Assembly: GCA_002392345.1 (NCBI GenBank)
Contig: DGGU01000041.1
Coordinates: forward strand, 1 to 21,104
Source: Lachnospiraceae bacterium UBA3866
GTDB lineage: Bacteria; Bacillota; Clostridia; Lachnospirales; Lachnospiraceae
Direction of reading: 5' to 3'
Length of the DNA stretch: 21,104 nucleotides
The notes beneath the pieces are model-generated. The model was not told the origin of the DNA. It searched no databases and saw only the letters and a program-made list of their open reading frames with translations. This document shows, one piece after another, positions 6,452-13,457 of this stretch (position 1 is its first letter; each line of letters opens with the position of its first letter). Made by a program: the position numbers and the translations under genes.

Positions 6452-7555
6452 ATGGGTAAAATATCACTTACTGGCGATAGACCAACAGGAAAATTACATC
6501 TTGGACATTATGTAGGATCGCTTAGAAATAGACTTGCCCTGCAGGCTGATAAGAGCTTTGACGAAATATATGTTATGCTTGCAGATGGACAAGGACTCAC
6601 GGACAATTTTGATAATCCTATGAAGATAAGAGATAATATCATACAAGTCACACTTGATTATCTTTCTATTGGCATTGACCCTGATAGAGTTACTATATGC
6701 GTGCAAAGTGCTTTGCCAGCACTTACTGAACTTACATTTTATTATATGAATCTTGTGACAGTACCAAGGCTTGAAAGAAACCCAACTGTAAAAAATGAGA
6801 TACAGCTTCGTGGATTTAATGAAGGCGATGCAGGACTTCCTGTTGGATTTTTCACTTATCCTATAAGTCAGGCTGCAGATATCACAGCCTTTGATGCAAA
6901 TGTAGTACCAGTAGGTGAAGACCAGAAGCCAATGCTTGAACAGTGTAGAGAGATAGTACATAAGTTCAACACTGTCTATGGTGAGACCTTAGTTATGCCT
7001 GAGATTATGCTTCCAAAGAATGAAAGAGAAAATAGACTTAAAGGAACTGATGGCAAGGAGAAGATGTCTAAGTCTCTTAATAACGCTATATTTTTATCTG
7101 AATCTAAAGAAACTCTTAAAACTAAAGTTATGTCTATGTATACTGATGCAGATCACATCAATGTAAGCGACCCAGGAAAGATTGAAGGCAATGTAGTATT
7201 TAGTTTCCTTGATGTATTTTGCGAAGATAGGCATTTTGCAGATTATCTAAATGATTATAAAAATCTTGACGAGATGAAAGAGCATTATAGAAAGGGTGGA
7301 CTCGGTGATGTAAAATGCAAGAAATTCTTATTAGCAATTCTAGAAGAGAAGATATCAAAGTTTAGAGAAGAGAGAGCAAAGTGGGAGAACGATCTTTCAA
7401 GTGTATATGATATCTTACTTGCTGGAACTAACAAAGCTATAAAGAAGACTAATGCCACATGCGATCGAGTTAGGAAGGCTATGAAGATGGACTACTTTAG
7501 CGACAAAGACAAAATAGTAAGCGAGTGGAAAACTTACATAACTGATAATAAATAA
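6452..7555 (+). CDS. trpS: Tryptophanyl-tRNA synthetase
   Basis: 367-residue class I synthetase that charges tRNA-Trp. The HIGH-type motif is HLGH at 16-19 in GDRPTGKLHLGH, and the KMSKS motif is intact at 204-208. PVGEDQKPMLEQCREI (about 153-168) and FFTYPISQAADI (133-144) are typical of this TrpRS subtype. It has a strong AAGGAGGAG ribosome binding site, unlike its neighbours. No T-box leader fits in the 9 bases upstream, so any tryptophan control must act from further up the operon. It is followed by the compound repeat at 7560. Confidence 0.97.
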   Translation: MGKISLTGDRPTGKLHLGHYVGSLRNRLALQADKSFDEIYVMLADGQGLTDNFDNPMKIRDNIIQVTLDYLSIGIDPDRVTICVQSALPALTELTFYYMNLVTVPRLERNPTVKNEIQLRGFNEGDAGLPVGFFTYPISQAADITAFDANVVPVGEDQKPMLEQCREIVHKFNTVYGETLVMPEIMLPKNERENRLKGTDGKEKMSKSLNNAIFLSESKETLKTKVMSMYTDADHINVSDPGKIEGNVVFSFLDVFCEDRHFADYLNDYKNLDEMKEHYRKGGLGDVKCKKFLLAILEEKISKFREERAKWENDLSSVYDILLAGTNKAIKKTNATCDRVRKAMKMDYFSDKDKIVSEWKTYITDNK

Positions 7556-7559
7556 AATC

Positions 7560-7643
7560 GTAAGGGGAGCACCAAAGTGTCCGACACGTAGGGGCGAGCA
7601 CTGCGAGCCCGTATCGAAGGAACGAATGCTTGAAGAGCCCGTA
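7560..7643 (+). repeat. Dispersed repeat, copy C (compound)
   Basis: A full short copy (GTAGGGGCGAGC then ACTGCGAGCCCGTA, 7588-7613) lies inside a larger block. On the left is a related segment beginning GTAAGGGGAGCACC (7560-7573). On the right, 7614-7643 ends in a second AGAGCCCGTA. This looks like one copy nested in, or joined to, another. The recU ribosome binding site AGGAGA (7645-7650) starts directly after the block. Confidence 0.75.
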
Positions 7644-7655
7644 TAGGAGATACAG

Positions 7656-8165
7656 TTGAAGATTAGAGGACTTAGAGGAAGCGTATTTGAAGAAATGATC
7701 AATAAGACGATAGCCGAGTATCGTATAAAGAAACTCGCCCTCATTCAGAAAATTCCAACGCCTATAGTTCCAATGAAGATGGATAATGAAGGCCACATAA
7801 CTCTTGCCTACTTTGATAAGAAATCGACAGTTGACTATATTGGCAATGTTCAAGAGATACCTGTGTGCTTTGATGCGAAAGAGTGCAAGACTGATAAGTT
7901 TCCGCTGCGAAATATTCATAAACATCAAGTGGATTTTATGAAAGAATGGGAAGAACAAGGCGGGATAGCGTTTATACTTATATATTTTTCTAATTGTGAG
8001 ATCGGATATTATATGAGATGCGATGAAGTTATCCGTAGATATAATTCAAAGAAAGATTTTAAAATAGATGAACTTGATGATAACTACTTTATAAATTTAA
8101 AAAATAAAATCAAGGTTGATTTTTTAACTTTGATACAAAAAGACATTGATAGTAGAGAAGAGTAG
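7656..8165 (+). CDS. recU: Holliday junction resolvase RecU
   Basis: 169-residue RecU-family nuclease that cuts Holliday junctions in homologous recombination and chromosome segregation in Firmicutes. Recognised by GLRGSVFEEMIN, LIQKIPTPIVPMKM, AYFDKKSTVDYIG, FDAKECK, FPLRNIHKHQVDFM and GIAFILIYFS, in the family order. The catalytic D is D60, and the D/E-x-K pair is D73-x-K75; B. subtilis RecU has Glu at the D73 place, with the same 13-residue spacing. It is shorter at the N-terminus than B. subtilis RecU (about 206 residues). The start is TTG, 5 bases after AGGAGA. It is a resolvase of the RecU rather than the RuvC type. Confidence 0.9.
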   Translation: MKIRGLRGSVFEEMINKTIAEYRIKKLALIQKIPTPIVPMKMDNEGHITLAYFDKKSTVDYIGNVQEIPVCFDAKECKTDKFPLRNIHKHQVDFMKEWEEQGGIAFILIYFSNCEIGYYMRCDEVIRRYNSKKDFKIDELDDNYFINLKNKIKVDFLTLIQKDIDSREE

Positions 8166-8196
8166 TCATAGCACATACATGTAATATAGTATAGTC

Positions 8197-9087
8197 ATGC
8201 ATGAGTTTTTATTCAAAAAATTAATTAATACATATGATGATAATACTGCTACAAAAATTATAGATGGCTTAAAATGTGATAAGAAGACTACTTTTCGTGT
8301 TAACCATATTAAAAGCACATGCGACGAAGTTGAGAATGAACTTAAATCACAAAGCATTCCGTATGAAAAAATCGATAATACGGACGGCAGTAATATAATA
8401 ATTAATGATGTATATATAATCGATTCTGGTTTTAAATCTAATCTTGAAAATCTCAATATCTATAAAGAAGGAAAAATCTATCTACAGTCTATATCTTCGA
8501 TGCTTCCAGTATATTTATTAGATCCAAAGGCTAAAGAAAATATACTTGATATGTGCGCCGCTCCTGGAAGTAAGACGACGCTTATCCAAAGTATAGCCAA
8601 TAACAAGGTGAGTTTAACAGCGGTTGAATTACATAAAGATAGATATGAGAGACTAAAATATAATCTTGAGCTTCAAGGTGCGAATGTGTATACCTTTAAT
8701 ATGAATGCTATTGATCTAGATGATAATTTTAAGTTTGATAAGATACTCATTGATGCACCATGTTCTGGATCTGGCATACTTGATATTAATAATAATAATT
8801 ATGAGAAGTATTTCACTGAAGGACTTATAGCAAGATGCGTCAAAACTCAGAAGAACCTAATCAAAAAAGCTTCAAAATTGTTGAATGTTGATGGCATAGT
8901 AGTATACTCTACATGTTCATTGTTAAAAGAAGAAAATGAAGATATTGTAAATTATGCTAAAGGCTGTGGCTTTGAAAATGCTAACTTATCAACAATACCT
9001 AGTTCAAATCAAATTGAGAATTACATTAAAGTATTCCCTGATAGTATATATGAAGGTTTCTTTATAGCTAAACTAATAAAAAAATGA
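8197..9087 (+). CDS. RsmB/NOP family RNA cytosine-5 methyltransferase
   Basis: 296-residue S-adenosylmethionine-dependent m5C RNA methyltransferase. The N-terminal FRVNH motif (33-37) precedes the Rossmann core. Motif I is DMCAAPGSKTT (118-128), the PC cysteine is C189 in DAPCSGSG, and the catalytic TC cysteine is C240 in YSTCS. It is compact, with no N-terminal NusB-like domain and no C-terminal PUA-type extension, so it is not a classical RsmB; the rRNA or tRNA target cannot be told. ATG 8197 has no Shine-Dalgarno sequence. The 31 bases before it are AT-rich with no repeat element. It is followed one base later by the RqcH gene. Confidence 0.88.
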   Translation: MHEFLFKKLINTYDDNTATKIIDGLKCDKKTTFRVNHIKSTCDEVENELKSQSIPYEKIDNTDGSNIIINDVYIIDSGFKSNLENLNIYKEGKIYLQSISSMLPVYLLDPKAKENILDMCAAPGSKTTLIQSIANNKVSLTAVELHKDRYERLKYNLELQGANVYTFNMNAIDLDDNFKFDKILIDAPCSGSGILDINNNNYEKYFTEGLIARCVKTQKNLIKKASKLLNVDGIVVYSTCSLLKEENEDIVNYAKGCGFENANLSTIPSSNQIENYIKVFPDSIYEGFFIAKLIKK

Positions 9088-9088
9088 T

Positions 9089-10939
9089 ATGGCATACGAT
9101 GGTATATTTATAAAATCTCAGATAGAAGAGATAAAAAAAGTCGTTCTTGATGAGCATGTAGCAAAGATTACTATGACTTCTGCTAAAGAAGTCTCTTTTC
9201 ATGTTAGGAAAAAGGGCACAAATTATATTTTAAAAATGAATGCCAATACTAATTTCCCTCATATCTTGCTTGATGTGGATGATACCGATAATCTCAAAGT
9301 TCCACCAGCATTTTGTATGCTGCTTAGAAAATATCTGCAGGGTGCGATGATTAAAAATATATATCAGGTTGGAAAAAATGCTGATAAGAATAACTTCATT
9401 GATAACGGAAGTTATGAACGGATAGTTAAGTTTTCGTTCGAAAATATTGACGAAAATGGCGATGTGAGAGAATTCTATATATTCTTTGAAATCATGGGCA
9501 AGTATAGCAATCTAATTGTTACTGATGATAATTATACTATTCTTGATACTATGATTAAAGGTAATACTGAAAATGAACGATTAAAACAAAAGAATACATA
9601 TACTATAGACGATATCGCTAGTAGGCTTGAATTGAAAGAGATAACTTTTGATGAATTTAACAGTCTGATAGAAAAAGAAAAAACTCTAACATCAATTAAT
9701 GGGGAACAATATGATGCAGTTAATTCAATTTGTAAAATTTTTGCTGGCATATCAAGACCTTATGTTATAAGTGAACTTATAAAATATAGTGGGACTAAAA
9801 ACAAGGCTGATTATTATAATTACGATATTTTGCAAAGAGATATTAATGATATTGATAAACTAGAAGGCTTTTTGAAACTTCTGCAAAAAGATATTTACTC
9901 TGATGTAACCCCATGTATTAATTACAAAAATGATAAACCATCAGATTTTTATCTATATAGATTAGAACAATTTGTTGGTAAGGTAGAGTATTTTGATAAT
10001 ATTAATTCGTTAATTAGTACATATGTCAATGCAAAATATTCTAAGATTAATGATTCTGCAGATAAAACTAATTTAAATGAAACTGTAAAAAAACTATATG
10101 TTAAGCTCAATAAGAAGATTAATATATATAAGAAGGATCTTGCTAAGTGTGATGATCTAGAAAAGTATAAGACTTATGCTGAACTTATATCTGCTTTTGG
10201 ATATGATAAAAATCTTATTAAAGATGGCGAATTAGTATGTAATGACTATAATGATGGCGATAGAGAGGTACGCATACCAATCGATGAGAGTGTGTCAATA
10301 GCGAAAAATGTAGAACAATATTATAGCAGATACAACAAACTCAAGAGGACTAAGGAAAATGCCGCTAAACTCATCGATGAGGCAAATGCAAAAATAGAGC
10401 ACCTAAACTCCATTGAGTCGGCACTTGAGATAACTAGTAATAAAAATGATCTATATCTCATAAAGGAAGAATTGAAGCAGTATTTTGATGAGGCTCATAG
10501 CATAGGAGCTTTAAACCAACATAAAGGAAATTCAAAACCAAAGACTAAGAGTAAAAACCAAAATAAGATCGAGTATAATATTCACCATTATAAATCAACA
10601 AGTGGAGTGGATATATATGTAGGAAAGAATAATCTTCAAAATGAGTATCTTACATTTACCTTTGCTAGTCCTTCTGATACCTGGCTTCATATTAAAGATG
10701 CGACTGGCTCTCATGTGATTATAAAAAAATCATATGAGCATCTTGATGACAAGACTCTTATAGAAGCAGCATCGCTTGCTGCATATTTTAGTGACAGAAG
10801 AAATGAGACCAAGGCTACTGTAGACTATACTTTAAAAAAAGAACTAAAAAAAGTTAAGGGTAAGCCACCTGGTTTTTGTATCTACCATAAAAACTATAGT
10901 ATAAATGTAAAACCAGAGGTCTTGGTCAAGGAAATTTAG
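9089..10939 (+). CDS. rqcH: RqcH/NFACT family protein (Rqc2 homologue)
   Basis: 616-residue NFACT protein. In B. subtilis RqcH binds stalled 50S subunits and adds C-terminal alanine tails to trapped chains; older names are FbpA or fibronectin-binding protein. NFACT-N covers about 1-270, with FCMLLRKYLQGAMI (75-88) visible. A charged coiled-coil region covers about 325-470. The NFACT-R domain covers about 500-600, with SPSDTWLHIKDATGSHVIIKK and the VDYT...GKPPGFCIYH pattern. The usual Asp-Arg pair needed for tRNA handling appears as E110-R111 (SYERIV), after an insertion rich in Lys/Asn/Asp. It is somewhat longer than the B. subtilis protein. No ribosome binding site; the ATG lies one base after the upstream stop. 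Confidence 0.92.
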   Translation: MAYDGIFIKSQIEEIKKVVLDEHVAKITMTSAKEVSFHVRKKGTNYILKMNANTNFPHILLDVDDTDNLKVPPAFCMLLRKYLQGAMIKNIYQVGKNADKNNFIDNGSYERIVKFSFENIDENGDVREFYIFFEIMGKYSNLIVTDDNYTILDTMIKGNTENERLKQKNTYTIDDIASRLELKEITFDEFNSLIEKEKTLTSINGEQYDAVNSICKIFAGISRPYVISELIKYSGTKNKADYYNYDILQRDINDIDKLEGFLKLLQKDIYSDVTPCINYKNDKPSDFYLYRLEQFVGKVEYFDNINSLISTYVNAKYSKINDSADKTNLNETVKKLYVKLNKKINIYKKDLAKCDDLEKYKTYAELISAFGYDKNLIKDGELVCNDYNDGDREVRIPIDESVSIAKNVEQYYSRYNKLKRTKENAAKLIDEANAKIEHLNSIESALEITSNKNDLYLIKEELKQYFDEAHSIGALNQHKGNSKPKTKSKNQNKIEYNIHHYKSTSGVDIYVGKNNLQNEYLTFTFASPSDTWLHIKDATGSHVIIKKSYEHLDDKTLIEAASLAAYFSDRRNETKATVDYTLKKELKKVKGKPPGFCIYHKNYSINVKPEVLVKEI

Positions 10940-10968
10940 TTTATAGCTTAGTCCATATTAGATTTTAC

Positions 10969-10997
10969 TTGACAATAAGTTAGCTTTATTGTAAAAT
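10969..10997 (+). promoter_or_regulatory. Promoter for infC-rpmI-rplT
   Basis: A perfect -35 TTGACA (10969-10974), 17-base spacer, and -10 TAAAAT (10992-10997). Transcription should start around 11004, giving a leader of about 140 bases before infC. Confidence 0.85.
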
Positions 10998-11003
10998 ATC
11001 TAT

Positions 11004-11102
11004 GTAAATAAAGAAGATGTCCACATCTCACCTAGAAGCGAAAGCGACTATGGTTTATATCGTTTTTATTAGAGTGGTCATCTTTATGTCCACTATTTTT
11101 TT
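11004..11102 (+). ncRNA. infC operon leader (L20-type attenuator)
   Basis: Structured 5' leader. ATGTCCAC occurs twice, at 11017-11024 and 11086-11093, and both can pair with the same GTGGTCAT (11074-11081). Pairing of 11014-11024 with 11074-11084 gives 10 pairs and one U-U mismatch and would block the terminator, acting as an antiterminator. The first copy can instead fold locally (AGATGT with ACATCT, 11015-11028), which frees the terminator. Between them is a GAAA-capped stem, TAG-AA-GC-GAAA-GC-GA-CTA (11033-11050), that could be a protein site. In B. subtilis, L20 represses this operon through a leader terminator; the same control is inferred here. Confidence 0.75.
11073..11102 (+). terminator. 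Attenuator terminator upstream of infC
   Basis: AGTGG-T-CAT (11073-11081), CTTT loop, ATG-T-CCACT (11086-11094): 8 pairs with one U-U mismatch, followed by A and seven T. It lies inside the leader, 40 bases before infC, so it is a conditional terminator. Confidence 0.8.
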
Positions 11103-11144
11103 GCCTAATATGGCGAATGTCAAGTGAAAGGGAAGGTGAATCTT

Positions 11145-11657
11145 ATTAACGAGAAAAATATTCAAGTCAACGAAAGAATTAGAGACCCAGAAGTCAGAGT
11201 TATAGGACCTGATGGTGATCAACTTGGTATAATGACAAGCAGAGAAGCACTCAATATGGCGTTTGAGATGGAATTAGATCTTGTTAAAATCTCGCCTAAT
11301 GCAGTGCCGCCTGTATGTAAGATTATCGATTTTGGAAAATATCGCTATGAACTTCTCAAAAAAGAGAAGGAGCAGAAGAAAAACCAAAAGCAAGTTGAAT
11401 TAAAAGAGATAAGAATGACACCTAATATTGATACCAATGATCTAAACACTAAAATCAGTGCAGGTAAGAAATTTTTAGAAAAAGGACATAAATTAAAAGT
11501 AACTATAAGATTTAGGGGTAGAGAGATGGCTCATATGAAAGATTCAGAACCATTGCTTGCAGATTTTGCGGAAAAACTTTCAGAAGTATCTCAGATTGAA
11601 AAGCCTTCTAAGATTGAAGGAAGAAATATGAGTTTGATCTTAGCACCTAAGAAGTAA
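11145..11657 (+). CDS. infC: Translation initiation factor IF-3, probable AUU start
   Basis: IF-3 keeps the 30S subunit free of 50S and checks the start codon and initiator tRNA. The N-domain (INEKNIQVNERIRDPEVRVI and DGDQLGIM) and the C-domain (KEIRMTPNIDTNDL, VTIRFRGREMAH) are both present. From ATT 11145 the protein is 170 residues. The frame is also open from GTG 11124 and GTG 11136. However, ATT 11145 has AGGTGA 5 bases upstream (11134-11139) and gives the usual IF-3 N-terminus, while GTG 11124 has no Shine-Dalgarno and GTG 11136 has one too close. An AUU start is known for infC in E. coli, where it lets IF-3 repress its own translation. The choice of start is inference; the identity is certain. 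Confidence 0.93.
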   Translation: MNEKNIQVNERIRDPEVRVIGPDGDQLGIMTSREALNMAFEMELDLVKISPNAVPPVCKIIDFGKYRYELLKKEKEQKKNQKQVELKEIRMTPNIDTNDLNTKISAGKKFLEKGHKLKVTIRFRGREMAHMKDSEPLLADFAEKLSEVSQIEKPSKIEGRNMSLILAPKK

Positions 11658-11667
11658 GGAGAGTATT

Positions 11668-11871
11668 ATGAAAAAGTACAAAGTTAAAACAAGCAAATCA
11701 GCAGCAAAGAGATTTAAGAAGACAGGAACAGGGAAACTTGTCCGTATGAAAGCTAATAAATCTCATATCTTAAACAAGAAGACAACTAAGAGAAAAAGAA
11801 ACTTAAGAAAAGACACAGTAGTAGATAAGACAAGCGAAAAAACTATGAAGAAGATTATGCCTTATTTGTAG
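11668..11871 (+). CDS. rpmI: 50S ribosomal protein L35
   Basis: 67 residues, the usual bL35 length, very basic. Family signature: KYKVKTSKSAAKRFKKTGTGK at the N-terminus (recognised from KTSKSAAKRF), SHILNKK in the middle, and MKKIMPYL at the end. It has an AAGGAGAG ribosome binding site and sits between infC and rplT, the standard operon order. The L35 and L20 proteins assemble early into the 50S subunit. Confidence 0.97.
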   Translation: MKKYKVKTSKSAAKRFKKTGTGKLVRMKANKSHILNKKTTKRKRNLRKDTVVDKTSEKTMKKIMPYL

Positions 11872-11904
11872 TATGAGATTTTATATTATTAGGAGGAAAT
11901 TAAA

Positions 11905-12258
11905 ATGGCTCGCGTTAAAGGTGGCATGAATGCCAAAAGAAAACATAATAAAGTATTAAAACTTGCAAAGGGATTTCGTGGTGCAAGATCAAAACAATAT
12001 AGAGTTGCTAAGCAGAGTGTAATGAGAGCACTCACAGAGTCTTATAGAGGTAGAAAAGAAAGAAAGAGACAATTTAGAGAGCTCTGGATTACAAGAATCA
12101 ATGCAGCTTGCAGACAATGTGATATATCATATAGTAAGTTTATGTTCGGTTTAAAGAAAGCCAACATCACTTTGAATAGAAAGATGCTCGCAGAACTTGC
12201 AGTATCTGATATGAATGCATTTTCTAAACTTGCTGATCAGGCAAAAGGAAATATATAA
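11905..12258 (+). CDS. rplT: 50S ribosomal protein L20
   Basis: 117-residue bL20, an early 50S assembly protein that also represses the infC operon by binding its leader in characterised bacteria. Signature parts: MARVKGGMNAKRKHNKVLKL, AKGFRGARSKQYRVAK and the conserved RLRELWITRINAA-type motif (here FRELWITRINAACRQ). Strong AGGAGG ribosome binding site. The last six codons lie within the first unit of a 63-bp tandem repeat, so its 3' end has been duplicated downstream. Confidence 0.97.
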   Translation: MARVKGGMNAKRKHNKVLKLAKGFRGARSKQYRVAKQSVMRALTESYRGRKERKRQFRELWITRINAACRQCDISYSKFMFGLKKANITLNRKMLAELAVSDMNAFSKLADQAKGNI

Positions 12259-12400
12259 TAACATATTTTGTAGGACTTAATAGTTAACAAGTCATTTGGC
12301 CAAGCAAAAAGGAATATATAATAACATATTTTGTAAGGCTTAATAGTTAACAAGTCATTTGGTCAAGCAAAAGGGAATATATATAAAATATTTTGTAGGG
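12241..12400 (+). repeat. 63-bp tandem repeat, 2.5 copies, including the rplT 3' end
   Basis: Units start at 12241, 12304 and 12367, each beginning GCAAAAGG or GCAAAAAGG followed by AATATATA and, later, CATATTTTGTA. Units 1 and 2 are complete and differ at only a few positions. Unit 3 stops at TTTTGTAGG, where dispersed repeat copy D begins. Unit 1 includes the end of rplT, so the array arose by duplicating that end. A weak 5-bp stem, GACTT/AAGTC, around a GTTAAC loop occurs in unit 1 (12274-12293) and persists through a G-U pair in unit 2. No T-run follows, so it is not a terminator. This explains the whole gap between rplT and pheS. Confidence 0.9.
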
Positions 12401-12420
12401 GCGAGCACTGCGAGCCCGTA
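12395..12420 (+). repeat. Dispersed repeat, copy D
   Basis: 26 bp, GTAGGGGCGAGC then ACTGCGAGCCCGTA, ending 6 bases before the pheS ATG. Its left end coincides with GTAGG of the third tandem-repeat unit, which is cut off there. This suggests insertion or recombination at GTAGG. Confidence 0.9.
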
Positions 12421-12426
12421 ATATTT

Positions 12427-13449
12427 ATGGACATTAATTTAGAAAAATTAAAAGATAAAGCGCTGGAGAGTATCGCGAATGCGAAAGACCCTAAAGATCT
12501 TGATGACATCCGAGTAAGTTATCTTGGCAAAAAAGGCGAGATCACTGCTGTTATGCAGAGACTTCGTGAACTTAAGGAAGAAGAACGAAAAGAATTTGGT
12601 AAGACAGTTAATATTGCTAAGTCTGCTATAGAAGAACACATAAGACTAAAGCAAAAGAAGTTTGGCGAAAAGATAATTGCTGAGAAGTTTAAAAGAGAAG
12701 CGATCGATGTAACTCTTCCATCAAAGAAGATATCTATAGGACATCTTCATCCTTGTAGTATTGTTTATAATGATGTCCGCGATATATTTGAAAAGATGGG
12801 ATATACTGTTGTGACAGGACCTGAGATAGAGTATGACGAGTATAATTTCGAGAAACTAAACATCGAGAAAGGCCATCCTGCTCGTGATGAGCAAGATACC
12901 TTCTACATCAATGATAAAGTACTTCTAAGAACTCAGACAAGTCCTGTGCAAGCAAGAGTTATGGAAAAAGGAAAGCTTCCTATATGCATAATCTCTGCAG
13001 GAAGAGTGTTCCGTTCTGATTCGGTTGATGCTACTCATTCACCAACTTTTCATCAGATAGAAGGCCTTGTAGTTGATAAAGATATATCATTCACAGATTT
13101 AAAAGGAACTCTTACAACATTTGCTAAAGCATTCTTTGGTGAGAATATCAAGACAAGATTTAGACCACATCATTTTCCATTCACTGAACCAAGTGCAGAG
13201 ATGGATGTAAGCTGTTTTAAATGTGGTGGCTCTGGTTGTAGATTTTGCAAGAACGAAGGATGGATTGAGATACTTGGTTGTGGTATGGTCAACCCAAGAG
13301 TCTATGAGTTATGCGGACTTGATAAAGATAAGTGTCAAGGTTTTGCATTCGGAATAGGTATAGAGAGACTTGCACTTCTAAAATACGAGATAGACGATAT
13401 GAGACTACTTTATGAAAATGATGTCCGTTTCTTAAAACAATTTGATTAA
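12427..13449 (+). CDS. pheS: Phenylalanyl-tRNA synthetase alpha subunit
   Basis: 340-residue class II catalytic subunit, forming an alpha2-beta2 enzyme with PheT. The N-terminal coiled coil covers about 1-85. Motif 2 is recognised by GRVFRSDSVDATHSPTFHQIEGLVVD (about 192-217, quoted as RVFRSD and TFHQIEGLV), and motif 3 by GFAFGIGIERLALLKY. CFKCGGSGCRFCKNEGW is the usual cysteine-rich loop of this family. The ATG lies 6 bases after dispersed repeat copy D, with no Shine-Dalgarno sequence. No T-box leader is present in the 168-base gap, which is filled by repeats. Confidence 0.96.
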   Translation: MDINLEKLKDKALESIANAKDPKDLDDIRVSYLGKKGEITAVMQRLRELKEEERKEFGKTVNIAKSAIEEHIRLKQKKFGEKIIAEKFKREAIDVTLPSKKISIGHLHPCSIVYNDVRDIFEKMGYTVVTGPEIEYDEYNFEKLNIEKGHPARDEQDTFYINDKVLLRTQTSPVQARVMEKGKLPICIISAGRVFRSDSVDATHSPTFHQIEGLVVDKDISFTDLKGTLTTFAKAFFGENIKTRFRPHHFPFTEPSAEMDVSCFKCGGSGCRFCKNEGWIEILGCGMVNPRVYELCGLDKDKCQGFAFGIGIERLALLKYEIDDMRLLYENDVRFLKQFD

Positions 13450-13457
13450 ATGAAATT

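Noticed and set aside
11050..11127. A 25-codon open frame (ATG to TGA) through the infC leader and terminator, ending over the GTG at 11124
   Set aside because: There is no ribosome binding site before the ATG, and the start lies in a predicted stem. The codons are what the structured sequence would give by chance; no run of regulatory codons is seen.
12259..12426. T-box leader for pheST
   Set aside because: The gap is fully explained by the 63-bp tandem repeat and dispersed repeat copy D. No T-box sequence, specifier loop or terminator is present.
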